From the NCBI RefSeq assembly GCF_000378065.1, contig NZ_KB899154.1, positions 17,827-81,826 on the forward strand: 64,000 nt of DNA, given 5' to 3'. The position numbers were made by a program, and so were the translations under genes. This DNA comes from Porphyromonas gulae DSM 15663 (GTDB lineage: Bacteria; Bacteroidota; Bacteroidia; Bacteroidales; Porphyromonadaceae). Numbering within the stretch: position 1 is the stretch's first letter; every line of letters starts with the position of its first letter. Shown here piece by piece: positions 38,084-47,851 of this stretch. The notes under the pieces were generated by a model, which had not been told where the DNA came from, made no database searches, and saw only the letters and a program-made list of their open reading frames with translations.

Positions 38084-38086
38084 ATT

Positions 38087-38231
38087 GACGGTGTATCGTC
38101 ATGCGCAAATTACTGCACTGCTTGCGACATTCAGCTTCAGTCACGTACTCTAATCGGTCTTGGAGCCTCGTACTTTCGCACTCTTAGGCACCTAAAACAG
38201 GTTATGCCAAAATGAATTTTGACACAGCCCC
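38087..38231. repeat. MITE-like repeat, copy 2
   Basis: About 145 bp beginning GACGGTGTATCGTCATG and ending AATTTTGACACAGCCC. It shares both ends and interior blocks with the element at 10546-10662 and is about 28 bp longer inside. It is non-coding and lies between the folD terminator and the MATE gene. Confidence 0.6.
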
Positions 38232-38306
38232 TTCCTGCCGATACTTTGAAGAATCGCTTCGTATCCTTTCTCATTAGGAGGTAAAGGCGTACTTTCGCAG
38301 CACGCT

Positions 38307-39653
38307 ATGGATGCTACTACGCAAAAAACCGGCCACTACGGGGCATTGCTCCGCCTCGGGCTACCCATTATCATCGGCCAACTGGGAATCATCTTCGTCA
38401 GCTTTGCCGATAATATCATGGTCGGGCAGCACTCCACGGCAGAGTTGGCCGCAGCCTCCTTTGTGAACAATATATTAGGTCTGCTCCTCATCCTCGGTAT
38501 CGGCTTTGCATACGGACTGACGCCGCTGGTGGCATCGGCCGAACACAGAGGGCAGTACTTCAAAGCCGGCATCCTGCTCCGGCACAGCCTCCGCCTCAAT
38601 ATAGCGATCGGACTCTTCCTCGCAAGTGTGGCAGTCGTGATGGTTCCCTTGTTCGATACGCTCAACCTCCCACCCTCGCTCCGCCCTCTCGCCATCCCCT
38701 ATTACTGGGTGCAGGTGGGAGGTCTCTTCCTCGTAACGGTATTCAATGCCTTCAAGCAGTTCTATGACGGCATGAGCGATACGCGCACCCCGATGTATAT
38801 CACCATATCGGGCAATCTCTTCAATGTCGGACTGAACTATCTGCTGATATTCGGCAAAGGCGGTCTTCCCGAAATGGGACTCCTCGGAGCAGGCTATGCT
38901 ACCCTGCTGAGTCGCTTGCTGATGCTCGCCACCATCGTCCTTTTCCTCTATCGCAGACCCTCATGGACAGCGATCCGCCGTGCCTTCTGCCGGCAGACGC
39001 ATATCCGCCGCGCCTACCGCCGCCTATTCTCCGTCGGACTCCCCGTTGCCGTCCAGATGGGACTCGAATCGGCCTCTTTCACCATCGCCGTCCTTTTTGT
39101 CGGGCGACTCGGCGATCAGGCTCTGGCGGCACACCAGATCGTCTGCGTCATCACCACGCTCGGCTACCTCGTCTATTACGGGCTTGGTGCTGCCACCACC
39201 ATCCGCATCAGTCACTTCAAGCTGCACGGCCAACCCGATGAAGTCCGCCGCGTAGCCGCCACGGCCTACCGAATGGCCGCACTGACCGCCTGCGTCGTGG
39301 TCGTACTACTTTTGCTCACGCGGCACAGCTTTTCCTTCCTCTTCACGCCCGACGAGGAGGTGGCTCGTATCGTTGCCCTTACGTTGATCCCTGTCGTCGT
39401 CTACCAATTCGGAGATGCCCTCCAAGCCATCTATGCCAATGCTCTGCGAGGAATGGAGCGCGTCCGTTTTCTGGCTCCGGCAGCAGCTTTCTGCCACGTA
39501 TTGCTGGCACCGATACTCTCCTATTTGCTGGGATTCGTATTCATATCGGGCAATACGCCCATGCAGTTGGCCGGTATCTGGTCGGCCTTTCCCATCAGCC
39601 TGACACTACTCGGCATCCTCTTCTACAGCTACTTCCGGAAGGTAACCCGATAA
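38307..39653 (+). CDS. MATE family efflux transporter
   Basis: A 448-residue inner-membrane protein with 12 helices in two similar halves, starting with LRLGLPIIIGQLGIIFVSFADNIMVGQ, the MATE/NorM N-terminal pattern with Asp in helix 1. It exports cationic drugs or toxic metabolites in exchange for Na+ or H+. The substrate cannot be told from sequence. It is a single-gene unit between the MITE-like element and a minisatellite array. Confidence 0.93.
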   Translation: MDATTQKTGHYGALLRLGLPIIIGQLGIIFVSFADNIMVGQHSTAELAAASFVNNILGLLLILGIGFAYGLTPLVASAEHRGQYFKAGILLRHSLRLNIAIGLFLASVAVVMVPLFDTLNLPPSLRPLAIPYYWVQVGGLFLVTVFNAFKQFYDGMSDTRTPMYITISGNLFNVGLNYLLIFGKGGLPEMGLLGAGYATLLSRLLMLATIVLFLYRRPSWTAIRRAFCRQTHIRRAYRRLFSVGLPVAVQMGLESASFTIAVLFVGRLGDQALAAHQIVCVITTLGYLVYYGLGAATTIRISHFKLHGQPDEVRRVAATAYRMAALTACVVVVLLLLTRHSFSFLFTPDEEVARIVALTLIPVVVYQFGDALQAIYANALRGMERVRFLAPAAAFCHVLLAPILSYLLGFVFISGNTPMQLAGIWSAFPISLTLLGILFYSYFRKVTR

Positions 39654-39838
39654 ACTCTGCGAAGGAAAACCTTGCTCCTCTTTCGGGAAAACGGTCCTTT
39701 TTCCGATCCCCCGTCTCCATTTGCTCCGGGACGGCTGTATGGAAAGTGAAAACCACAGACGGATCCGACCGATATGGCCATCCCTTTACTTACTCCTCTG
39801 TCGATAAAGTGAAATTCATTTCTTGAAAAAATCATGAT

Positions 39839-39976
39839 AAATATAGAGAGAATAGTATAGTCTCATATAAGAGGATATTATGGTCTCATGTAAGAGGATA
39901 CTATGGTCTCATGTGAAAGGATACTATGGTCTCGTATGAGAGGATACTATGGTCTCATATGAGAGGATAGTATCCT
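39839..39976. repeat. Minisatellite of six 23-bp units
   Basis: Five near-identical consecutive 23-nt units of the form CTCATATGAGAGGATACTATGGT run from 39862 to 39976, preceded by a degenerate unit. Single units contain two palindromes: CTCATATGAG, and in the last copy AGGATAGTATCCT. It lies in the 455-nt gap between the MATE gene and clpB. Unit length and setting match the 23-bp minisatellite of P. gingivalis BrickBuilt MITEs; identity to that family is inferred. 39654-39838 shows no gene. Confidence 0.9.
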
Positions 39977-40025
39977 CTCTATATAGATCCCTTAGGGATG
40001 TACTCGAAGACACCCCTTGAAACAC

Positions 40026-40076
40026 AAAAAAGGCTCCTCCGGAGAGTGGCAAGCCACATGCCCGAAGGAGCCTTGA
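40026..40076 (-). terminator. Intrinsic terminator of clpB
   Basis: On the minus strand AAGGCTCCTTCGGG pairs with CCGGAGGAGCCTT, followed by TTTTGTG. It lies 33 nt after the clpB stop. Confidence 0.85.
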
Positions 40077-40108
40077 AGGAATAAGAGGAATAAGACAGCC
40101 GGAGGCTA

Positions 40109-42700
40109 CTATTCGTTGCGGAAGACGATCGACCCGTCTATGCAGTCGATGAGTACGGGACGCGTACTGTCCACCGCATCGGCCAAGAGAGCCTTGCTCA
40201 GCTCGTTGAGGACGAATCGCTGCAGGACTCGCTTCACGGGACGCGCCCCGAACTGCGGATCATAGCCCTCTCTGGCGCCAAAGGCCACGACAGCCTCCGT
40301 GTAGTGGAGCACCACGTCGTTATCGGCCAGTTGGCGCACGATACCATCGAGCTGCAAGCGGACGATCTCGTAGATCTCCTGCTCGGTCAGCGGCGTGAAG
40401 ACGATGGTCTCGTCGATACGGTTCAGAAACTCGGGGCGAATCGTATGCTTGAGTAGCTGCATCACCTCATCGGCCGTCCGAGCCGTGAGGGACTGGCGAT
40501 TCTCCGCCGTGAGGTTCTGCATCCGCTCGCGAATGATGTCCGAACCGAGGTTCGACGTCATGATGATGAGCGTATTCTTGAAGTTTACCACATGCCCCTT
40601 GTTGTCGGTCAGGCGGCCATCGTCGAGGACTTGCAGCAATACGTTGAACACATCCGGGTGAGCTTTTTCTATTTCATCGAAAAGCACCACGGAATAAGGT
40701 TTGCGGCGAATGGCCTCCGTCAGTTGGCCACCCTCGTCATAGCCCACATACCCCGGAGGCGCACCGATCAGACGCGTGGCACTGAACTTCTCCTGATACT
40801 CGCTCATGTCTATTCGCGTAAGCATGCTCTCATCATCGAAGAGCAATTCGGCCAAGGCTCGCGCCAACTCCGTCTTGCCCACCCCTGTAGTACCGAGGAA
40901 GATGAACGAACCGATCGGACGCTTGGGGTCCTGAAGACCGGCCCGACTGCGGCGGACGGCATCTGCCACGGCGCGGATGGCTTCGTCCTGACCGATCACG
41001 CGCTTGTGTAGCTCCTCCTCCAGATGGAGCAGCTTCTCGCGCTCGCTCTGAAGCATACGGCTGACGGGGATGCCCGTCCAGCGCGACACGATGTCGGCTA
41101 TGTCGTCGGCCTCCACTTCCTCCTTGATCATGGAGCCGCCACGCTGCAATTCGTGCAGCTGCTGCTGTATCGTGCCGATCTCCGTCTCCTTCTGCTTGAT
41201 AAGCCCGTAACGTATCTCGGCCACTCGTCCGTAATCGCCCTCCCGTTCGGCACGATCGGCCTGAAACTTCAGCTCCTCTATATCTATCTTGAGCTGCTGG
41301 ATCTGATTGATCCGGTCCTTTTCGTTCTGCCATTGGGCTTTCTCCGAAGCCTCTTTCTCCTTGAGTTCGGCTATTTCCCTGTCGAGGAGCTGTACCTTTT
41401 CTTCGTCATTCTCTCGCTTGATGGCCTCGCGTTCGATCTCAAGTTGCTTGATCCTGCGCGAGATCTCGTCCAGCTCCTCCGGCAGCGAATCCACCTCCAT
41501 ACGCAGACGGGCGGCGGCCTCGTCCATCAGGTCGATGGCCTTGTCGGGCAGGAACCGCTCCGTAATGTAGCGGTGCGACAGCTTCACGGCCGCGATGATG
41601 GCATCGTCCTTGATCCTCACTTTGTGGTGATTCTCGTATTTCTCCTTCAAGCCCCGGAGGATGGAGATGGAGCTTAGCTCGTCCGGCTCGTCCACCATCA
41701 CCATCTGGAAGCGTCGTTCCAGAGCCTTGTCCTTCTCGAAGTACTTGCGGTATTCGTCCAGCGTAGTGGCACCGATGGCACGGAGTTCGCCCCGAGCCAG
41801 AGCCGGCTTCAGTATGTTGGCCGCATCCATCGCCCCTTCGCTCTTGCCGGCTCCGACAAGGGTGTGGATCTCATCTATGAAAAGGATGATCTCCCCCTCG
41901 GCTCCGGTCACTTCGTTTACCACGGCTTTCAGCCTTTCCTCGAATTCACCTTTATACTTGGCTCCGGCGATCAAGGCTCCCATGTCGAGAGAGAATATCT
42001 GCTTGTTGCGCAGATTCTCCGGCACGTCGCCACGTACGATCCTGTAAGCCAGACCCTCGGCTATGGCCGTCTTGCCCACCCCCGGCTCACCGATAAGGAT
42101 AGGATTGTTCTTGGTACGTCGGGAGAGGATTTGCAGCACACGCCTGATCTCGTCGTCACGACCGATCACGGGATCCAACTTGCCGTCGCGGGCACGCTGG
42201 CAGAGATTGACGGCATATTTCTCCAGTGCATTGTACTGCTCCTCCGCACTCTGACTGGTCACGCTGCGCCCCTTCCGAAGCTCTTCGATGGCTGATTGCA
42301 AGAGCTGTTCGGTAGCTCCGGCATCCTTGAGCAGAGTGGATACTTCACACCGCGTAGCCAGAATAGCCAGCACGATGTGCTCCAACGAGACGTATTTGTC
42401 CTTCATCCGGTGCGCTGCGTCCTCCGCTGCCTGTAGCACCTGATTGGTTTCACGCGACAGATAGGGTTCGCCACCCGATACATGGGGCAGCTTCTCGATC
42501 AGTTTGTCCACAGCCGTGGCGATACTGCCCTTATTCACCCCCATCTTGGCAAAAAGGAAATCGGTCAGGCTTTCGCCCTGATCCATAACGGCCTTGAGCA
42601 GGTGCTGCGGTTCGATGGCCTGCTGTCCGTGCCGATGGGTCAGCTCCACAGCCTGCTGTAGAGCCTCCTGCGATTTGATTGTGTAGTTGTTAATGTTCAT
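40109..42700 (-). CDS. clpB: ATP-dependent chaperone ClpB (disaggregase)
   Basis: An 863-residue Hsp100 protein: Clp N-domain (1-150), AAA1 with Walker [10 protein letters not shown] near residue 206, a long coiled-coil middle domain (about 405-530), and AAA2 with [14 protein letters not shown] near residue 605, plus the C-terminal D2-small domain. It extracts polypeptides from heat-induced aggregates with DnaK. The frame extends 13 codons upstream, but [17 protein letters not shown] is the family start. No heat-shock element of known type was recognised upstream. It is divergent from the flavodoxin gene. Confidence 0.97.
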   Translation of the reverse strand: MNINNYTIKSQEALQQAVELTHRHGQQAIEPQHLLKAVMDQGESLTDFLFAKMGVNKGSIATAVDKLIEKLPHVSGGEPYLSRETNQVLQAAEDAAHRMKDKYVSLEHIVLAILATRCEVSTLLKDAGATEQLLQSAIEELRKGRSVTSQSAEEQYNALEKYAVNLCQRARDGKLDPVIGRDDEIRRVLQILSRRTKNNPILIGEPGVGKTAIAEGLAYRIVRGDVPENLRNKQIFSLDMGALIAGAKYKGEFEERLKAVVNEVTGAEGEIILFIDEIHTLVGAGKSEGAMDAANILKPALARGELRAIGATTLDEYRKYFEKDKALERRFQMVMVDEPDELSSISILRGLKEKYENHHKVRIKDDAIIAAVKLSHRYITERFLPDKAIDLMDEAAARLRMEVDSLPEELDEISRRIKQLEIEREAIKRENDEEKVQLLDREIAELKEKEASEKAQWQNEKDRINQIQQLKIDIEELKFQADRAEREGDYGRVAEIRYGLIKQKETEIGTIQQQLHELQRGGSMIKEEVEADDIADIVSRWTGIPVSRMLQSEREKLLHLEEELHKRVIGQDEAIRAVADAVRRSRAGLQDPKRPIGSFIFLGTTGVGKTELARALAELLFDDESMLTRIDMSEYQEKFSATRLIGAPPGYVGYDEGGQLTEAIRRKPYSVVLFDEIEKAHPDVFNVLLQVLDDGRLTDNKGHVVNFKNTLIIMTSNLGSDIIRERMQNLTAENRQSLTARTADEVMQLLKHTIRPEFLNRIDETIVFTPLTEQEIYEIVRLQLDGIVRQLADNDVVLHYTEAVVAFGAREGYDPQFGARPVKRVLQRFVLNELSKALLADAVDSTRPVLIDCIDGSIVFRNE

Positions 42701-42882
42701 TGCTGTGTTTGTTGTTACCGAACAAAATCCAACAACCATGCCAACGCCTAAAGACTGACATTTTGTCCTTTTTTACATTTTTCCCCTCTCATCGTTTATA
42801 TCCAAGGCAAGGATTACTCATTATAATACATGGTATAAGAAAGAAAATAAAGACTCCATACAGCTTATATGACCTAATCGAA

Positions 42883-42890
42883 TACCTTTG
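42883..42890 (+). promoter_or_regulatory. -7 promoter element of the exported flavodoxin gene
   Basis: TACCTTTG matches TAnnTTTG, 29 nt before the ATG at 42920. Confidence 0.55.
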
Positions 42891-42919
42891 TCCGTGGAAA
42901 ATCATAAAAATACCCTACT

Positions 42920-43480
42920 ATGAAACTCAGAACATTCTTATTCGTGATTGTAGCTGCACTGGCAGTAGCGTTTGGCGCAGAAGCGCAGAAGAAGACAGCG
43001 AAAAAACCGCTTATCGTCTATTACTCCCACAGTGGCAACACCCAAGCAGTGGCCGAACACATCCAAAAGGCTACCGGAGGCGTACTCTTCCGCATAGAAC
43101 CGGAGCAGGCCTACCCCGAAGACTACAAAGCCCTCGTCCAGCAGGCTAAAGAGGAGCTGAAGAAAGGCTTTCGTCCCAAACTCAAAAAGTCCGTCAAAGA
43201 CATAGCCGACTACGACGTTGTCTACATAGGTTCGCCCAACTGGATCCACACCTTGGCTCCTGCCGTAATGAGCTTTCTGGATCAGCACAACCTCAAGGGC
43301 AAGACCATCATCCCCTTTGTCACACATGGCGGTGGCGGCATGGGCAAGTGTTTGGACGAGATGAAGCGACTGGCACCTCAAGCGACAGTCCTCGACGGCA
43401 TCGTTATTGACGGCAAGAAAGCCAAAGAATCGGCCGAAGAAGTCCGCAACACCCTGAAAGCATTGGGACAAATCAAATAA
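42920..43480 (+). CDS. Flavodoxin with signal peptide
   Basis: A 186-residue protein. Residues 1-23 form a clear Sec signal peptide (MKLRTFLFV... ending GAEAQ), followed by a flavodoxin fold: FMN phosphate loop YSHSGNTQAVAEHI, GSPNWIHTLAP and THGGGGMGKC. It should bind FMN and act as a one- or two-electron carrier. The signal peptide puts it in the periplasm, unusual for a flavodoxin, though such proteins are known from Bacteroidota. Single gene between clpB and a strong terminator. Confidence 0.9.
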   Translation: MKLRTFLFVIVAALAVAFGAEAQKKTAKKPLIVYYSHSGNTQAVAEHIQKATGGVLFRIEPEQAYPEDYKALVQQAKEELKKGFRPKLKKSVKDIADYDVVYIGSPNWIHTLAPAVMSFLDQHNLKGKTIIPFVTHGGGGMGKCLDEMKRLAPQATVLDGIVIDGKKAKESAEEVRNTLKALGQIK

Positions 43481-43582
43481 CGACAACTGTCCCTATCCCG
43501 AATCAACGAGGATCGATAGTGGCGAGCTTTTCTCCACAAATCAAACACAAGCTCCCCACCCTCCCGGGTTCTTTCCCCCCAC

Positions 43583-43612
43583 AAAAAGAGGCGTCGATGA
43601 CGCCTCTTTTTT
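43583..43612 (+). terminator. Intrinsic terminator of the exported flavodoxin gene
   Basis: AAAAAGAGGCGTC, loop GAT, GACGCCTCTTTTTT; a perfect stem with T-run. Confidence 0.92.
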
Positions 43613-43634
43613 ATGCCCTATAACCACCAAATAC

Positions 43635-43883
43635 GCACCAAAAAACTTTTCAACAACGAAGACGAGTTTGGAATCATTCTAAATAAGCGTCTGAAAAGAA
43701 CTCCACTTTGACACTCAACAGATAAGTAAGCAAATATTTTCTGTTCGAAATTCGCTTTTCAGAAACTCATTCAACGATCTATATATAAAGCATTTTCAAT
43801 TTATATATAGATCGTTTTCGATTTATATACAAATAGTTTTCAATAAATATATAAATCAAAACTCGTTTATATATAAATCACCC
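43635..43883 (+). repeat. 22-bp-period element with palindromic minisatellite (left copy)
   Basis: It starts GCACCAAAAAACTTTTC and can be divided into eleven 22-nt steps. The last five (43767-43876) are clear repeats of a palindromic TTTATATATAAA core joined by GTTTTC. The first 66 nt are about 88% identical to the reverse complement of 54621-54686, and the arrays also match in inverted orientation. No coding. The rest of 43884-44300 is AT-rich with one strong hairpin and no gene. Confidence 0.8.
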
Positions 43884-43917
43884 TATCAAAAAAGGCCATC
43901 TACGATCTGATATAAAT

Positions 43918-43959
43918 AAGGCGTCCGCCATGTTCGACTGCGAACATGGCGGATGCCTT
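43918..43959. other. Strong GC-rich hairpin
   Basis: AAGGCGTCCGCCATGTTCG pairs with CGAACATGGCGGATGCCTT around ACT, a nearly perfect 19-bp stem in an otherwise AT-rich stretch. There is no T-run, and no gene is attached on either side. Confidence 0.7.
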
Positions 43960-44300
43960 AACATATTTAGAGGACAATTTCTCCTATTCTCTTTTACACA
44001 TCATCCGCACGCCAATCCGTTCTCTATGTACCATAACCTCACAATAAAAAAACAGCCCACCGAACGAGCCAAACAGATCAGCATCACAAACAAGACGATC
44101 ACACATACACTCCATCTATTTATCATTGATTCATAAACACTTACACCTCACCAAGAAGTCTTCCTTCTCCGCTGCAAATATAGTAAAAAACAACCTCAAA
44201 TAATAAGTATTAGAATCGATTCAAAAAAACACTTTTAACGGTATATCAATACAGTATTCAGAAAAAACACCAACAATAGAACAAAACAAAATAAAACCCC

Positions 44301-44308
44301 TATATTTG
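44301..44308 (+). promoter_or_regulatory. -7 promoter element of the TIR-SIR2 gene
   Basis: TATATTTG; transcription would start about 8 nt before the ATG at 44322, giving a very short leader. Confidence 0.55.
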
Positions 44309-44321
44309 CAAAAAAAGAAAC

Positions 44322-45644
44322 ATGAAGATTTACATAAGTGGCTGCAAAGAAGATAGAGAATATATAGAAAAAATTTCTCAAGCTTTAAAAAATGAAGCTC
44401 ATGAAGTTTTTGATCTCTTTTCATCCATAAGCATCTTTGGAAAGTCAATCCATAAACAAGTATTAGATGCGATAAAAGAGAGTGATGTTTTCATTTTTCT
44501 AATAAGCAAAAACTCAATTTGTACAGAGTACACATCAAAAGAATGGTTTTTGATTCTATTAGGCAACACGTCAAACAGAAAATCAAATATAATACCTGTA
44601 TTAATAGATCAAGCTAAAATACCTAAATATTTGTATGGGTATAACTGTATTTATTTACACAAAAGCCTTGAAAGAGGAATAAGAAAAATACTCTCCTTTT
44701 TATCAAATTACTCCCACATACAAGAAGCAGAAAAAATCAAAGTTACAAGGGAGGACAATAGTAAATTCATTTCAGAATTATCTCAAGCGTTGAAAAATGG
44801 AAAACTAACTTTAGTTTCAGGTGCAGGAACCTCAATAGCAGCGGGTATGCCATCTTGGAATAATCTATTGACCAGATTAACTAAACACATGGCCGAAAGA
44901 TTATCTAAGGAACAGAAAAATCCGTCATTAGAAAATCTAAATCATTTCATAGAAGAATCTAAATTATCACCGTTAATACGAGTAAAATACATTAAGTATA
45001 TTCTGGATAATGATTTTACAAAAAAAATACGGAATGAATTATATATATCAAATCCAAAAACTTGTGATATAATTGAAGCAATTGTCGATTTAGCAAGACC
45101 TAGACGAGAATCAAAGTCTTTAGATTCAATCATAACATTCAATTTTGACTCCTTAGTAGAAGAAAACCTAGAAAAAAACAATATTAAGTATAAGGCCATT
45201 TATATGGAAGGGATGCGTAGTAGCCCACTTGAATTACCTATATACCATGTGCATGGATACTTACCACGAAAAGGAAGAATTACGAAGAACAATAAAATTG
45301 TTTTTAGCGAAGATACCTATCACAACCTATTTATAGATCCATTTAGCTGGTCTAACCTAATTTTACTAAACAAATTAAGTCAAAACACATGTCTTTTTTT
45401 GGGCTTGAGTATGACTGACCCAAATTTGAGAAGGTTATTAGATATTGCAAATAGAAGAAATCCTTCTAATTCATTAAATCATTTTATCATTAAAGATAAG
45501 CCACAAAGAATAAACAAAAAAGAAGAAGACAGATTACCTCTATTTTTAATCGAAAGAGACTTTAATGAATTAGGATTAAATACAATATGGATTGAAGACT
45601 TCAAAGAAATTCCCGATATATTGACAAGAATAGGGAACGAGTGA
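44322..45644 (+). CDS. TIR-SIR2 fusion protein, putative NADase defence protein
   Basis: A 440-residue cytoplasmic protein with two domains. Residues 1-125 are a TIR domain: MKIYISG beta strand, KESDVFIFLISKNS, and a Glu at 74 (TSKEW) in the position of the catalytic Glu of NAD-cleaving TIRs. Residues about 145-440 are SIR2-like: GAGTS at 167-171, FNFD at 273-276, the HVHG motif with the presumed catalytic His 311, and GLSMTDPNL at 361-369. Both domain types consume or rearrange NAD+ in anti-phage systems such as Thoeris, where TIR and SIR2 are on separate proteins. Here all key residues appear intact. Codon and base use are far more AT-rich than in flanking genes, pointing to recent transfer. 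No partner gene is adjacent. Confidence 0.85.
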   Translation: MKIYISGCKEDREYIEKISQALKNEAHEVFDLFSSISIFGKSIHKQVLDAIKESDVFIFLISKNSICTEYTSKEWFLILLGNTSNRKSNIIPVLIDQAKIPKYLYGYNCIYLHKSLERGIRKILSFLSNYSHIQEAEKIKVTREDNSKFISELSQALKNGKLTLVSGAGTSIAAGMPSWNNLLTRLTKHMAERLSKEQKNPSLENLNHFIEESKLSPLIRVKYIKYILDNDFTKKIRNELYISNPKTCDIIEAIVDLARPRRESKSLDSIITFNFDSLVEENLEKNNIKYKAIYMEGMRSSPLELPIYHVHGYLPRKGRITKNNKIVFSEDTYHNLFIDPFSWSNLILLNKLSQNTCLFLGLSMTDPNLRRLLDIANRRNPSNSLNHFIIKDKPQRINKKEEDRLPLFLIERDFNELGLNTIWIEDFKEIPDILTRIGNE

Positions 45645-46098
45645 TCTTATTAAAGACTTCATACGCATATTTGGTCTTACTTAAACCCAGATTTGTCGTT
45701 AGGTCTTACTTTTCTAATGGCAGCCATTAGAGATTTTCTTTGTAATCTGCTTAATAACTGCTACTTGTCTTCTTATAAAAATCACATCTACATCCTAATT
45801 TCATCTCACCAATCGGTTGATGTGAAGTACATGCTTATTCTAGACATAACTCTTTTTCCTTCAAAGCAATAAGTAGTGCCTCGATTCTATATGCTATTCT
45901 CAAATGACCAATCTGGATTAAAGTCTACGTTTGCTTTTATTCCAAACTATCTATATTACGGCTCATCGACATATTACGTTTATTTTGGCATATTCCGACA
46001 AGGAGGTATTTGTATAGAGGTGTTCCATCCGTTTTTAGTCCTCTCATCAAAAAACATTAAGTATATCATCCTTTTACATTGCCAAATAGAGAAAGTAC
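45645..46098. other. AT-rich non-coding stretch after the TIR-SIR2 gene
   Basis: I see no convincing gene. A perfect 17-nt palindrome, CTAATGGCAGCCATTAG (45714-45730), is the only clear structure. A 78-codon open frame at 45876-46112 lacks protein-like composition and runs into the hcp operator. Confidence 0.5.
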
Positions 46099-46102
46099 TC
46101 CG

Positions 46103-46118
46103 TGTCGCATAGGCGACA
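46103..46118 (+). promoter_or_regulatory. Probable HcpR operator upstream of hcp
   Basis: TGTCGC-ATAG-GCGACA is a perfect 6-4-6 dyad of Crp/Fnr type. Its centre (46110.5) lies about 42 nt upstream of the start site expected from the -7 element at 46140, the class II activator position. The hcpR gene lies just beyond hcp. Binding by HcpR is inferred. Confidence 0.75.
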
Positions 46119-46139
46119 TTTCAGGCGGATAGCAGCTTC

Positions 46140-46147
46140 TACTTTTG
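46140..46147 (+). promoter_or_regulatory. -7 promoter element of hcp
   Basis: TACTTTTG, 51 nt before the hcp ATG and downstream of the dyad. Confidence 0.6.
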
Positions 46148-46198
46148 TGTCATCAAAGAACAACGATCGATTAACAAAAGAAAGAAGGAGACTCGACA

Positions 46199-47851
46199 AT
46201 GGAAAAGAAAATGTTTTGCTATCAATGCCAGGAAACAGCAGGCAATAAGGGATGCATCCTCAAAGGGGTATGCGGTAAGGACTTTAGTACAGCCAATCTG
46301 ATGGATTTGCTCGTCTTTAACCTCAAAGGCATTGCCATCATAACAACTTCGATGAGGCGTGCCGGAGTGAAAGCCGATTACCGAAAGGCAGATAAGACGA
46401 TCATGGAATCTCTATTCGCCACGATCACTAATGCCAACTTCGACTACTCTTCCATAGCCAAACGCGTAGAGAAAACATTTGCGCTCAAAGCGGAATTGCA
46501 CCGCTTGGCTCTTGCTGAAGGTGTAGAGCTTCCCAAAAACGAAGCGGTAACCATGCAGGGAACGCAGGAAGAGTATGATCAGTTGGCTCTTGGCGTAGGT
46601 ATTCTAAGAGAGACAAACGAGGACGTACGCTCTCTCAAAGAGCTGACGATCTATGGACTCAAAGGATTGGCAGCCTATGCGGAGCATGCGGATCGACTCG
46701 GCTACGTGGATGAAGAGATCAATGCCTTCACCGAACGCGCGCTGCACGATGTGACGATGGGATTGCTTTCGGCGGATGAACTGACAGCTCTTGTACTGGA
46801 GACCGGTTCTTATGGAGTGAAAGTGATGGCTCTTCTCGACAAAGCCAATACCGAAAGCTTTGGCAATCCGGAAATCACGGAAGTAAATATCGGTGTCGGT
46901 TCGCGCCCGGGTATCCTTATCAGTGGTCATGACCTGAAGGATATGGAGATGCTGCTCGAACAAACCGAAGGAACGGGAATAGATGTGTACACGCATAGTG
47001 AAATGCTACCAGCCAACTATTATCCCAAATTCAAAAAATACAAACACTTCTTCGGCAATTACGGCAATGCATGGTGGAAACAGCGCGAGGAGTTCGAAAC
47101 CTTCAACGGCCCTATCCTCTTCACCACGAACTGTATCGTACCGCCCAAAGCCAATGCCTCCTACAAGGATCGGGTATTTACCACCAATGCTGCGGGCTAT
47201 CCCGGATTCAAGTACATCGAAAGCGATGAGCACGGCCGCAAAGACTTCAGCGAAATCATTGCCTTGGCCAAGACTTGCCAGCCTCCCACAGAGATTGAAA
47301 GCGGTACCATCATTGGAGGCTTTGCACACTATCAGGTATTGAGCATCGCGGACAAAGTGGTGGAAGCGGTCAGCAGTGGAGCAATCCGCAAGTTTGTAGT
47401 GATGAGCGGTTGCGATGGCCGGCAGAATGGGCGCAACTATTACACGGAGTTTGCCGAAGCTCTTCCCTCCGATACGGTTATCCTTACATCGGGATGTGCC
47501 AAGTTCCGATACAATAAATTACAGCTTGGCGATATAGGAGGCATCCCTCGCATTCTTGATGCCGGACAATGCAATGACAGCTATTCACTGGCAGTTATTG
47601 CCCTGAAGCTGAAAGAAGTAATGGGATTGGATGATATCAATAAACTTCCGATCGTCTACAACATCGCATGGTACGAGCAGAAAGCCGTTATCGTCCTGCT
47701 CGCTCTGCTCAGCCTCGGAGTCAAGAATATCCATGTAGGCCCTACCCTTCCGGCATTCCTATCCCCGAACGTAGCGAAAGTACTGGTAGAAAACTTCGGT
47801 ATAGCCGGTATCGGTACGGTCGAGGAAGACATTCAGACACTGATTGCATGA
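46199..47851 (+). CDS. hcp: Hybrid cluster protein (hydroxylamine / NO reductase)
   Basis: A 550-residue cytoplasmic iron-sulfur protein. The N-terminal Cys motif has Cys at 7, 10, 19 and 25, the [4Fe-4S] ligands of the anaerobe-type Hcp. The hybrid-cluster ligand segments follow, such as [16 protein letters not shown] and [10 protein letters not shown]. Hcp reduces NO (to N2O) or hydroxylamine and protects against nitrosative stress. In P. gingivalis its homologue is needed for growth with nitrite and NO and is activated by HcpR. The dyad upstream and convergent hcpR support the same control here. Confidence 0.97.
   Translation: MEKKMFCYQCQETAGNKGCILKGVCGKDFSTANLMDLLVFNLKGIAIITTSMRRAGVKADYRKADKTIMESLFATITNANFDYSSIAKRVEKTFALKAELHRLALAEGVELPKNEAVTMQGTQEEYDQLALGVGILRETNEDVRSLKELTIYGLKGLAAYAEHADRLGYVDEEINAFTERALHDVTMGLLSADELTALVLETGSYGVKVMALLDKANTESFGNPEITEVNIGVGSRPGILISGHDLKDMEMLLEQTEGTGIDVYTHSEMLPANYYPKFKKYKHFFGNYGNAWWKQREEFETFNGPILFTTNCIVPPKANASYKDRVFTTNAAGYPGFKYIESDEHGRKDFSEIIALAKTCQPPTEIESGTIIGGFAHYQVLSIADKVVEAVSSGAIRKFVVMSGCDGRQNGRNYYTEFAEALPSDTVILTSGCAKFRYNKLQLGDIGGIPRILDAGQCNDSYSLAVIALKLKEVMGLDDINKLPIVYNIAWYEQKAVIVLLALLSLGVKNIHVGPTLPAFLSPNVAKVLVENFGIAGIGTVEEDIQTLIA

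Noticed and set aside
42720..42760. Sigma-54-like site upstream of clpB (TTGGCATG, 4 nt, TTGGA on the minus strand)
   Set aside because: The -12 box lacks the invariant GC, and no enhancer or activator gene is nearby; one partial match is not enough.
45876..46112. 78-codon open frame upstream of hcp
   Set aside because: It runs into the HcpR-type operator and hcp promoter region, and its composition (many Tyr, Phe, Ser, Ile) reflects AT-rich DNA rather than a protein family.
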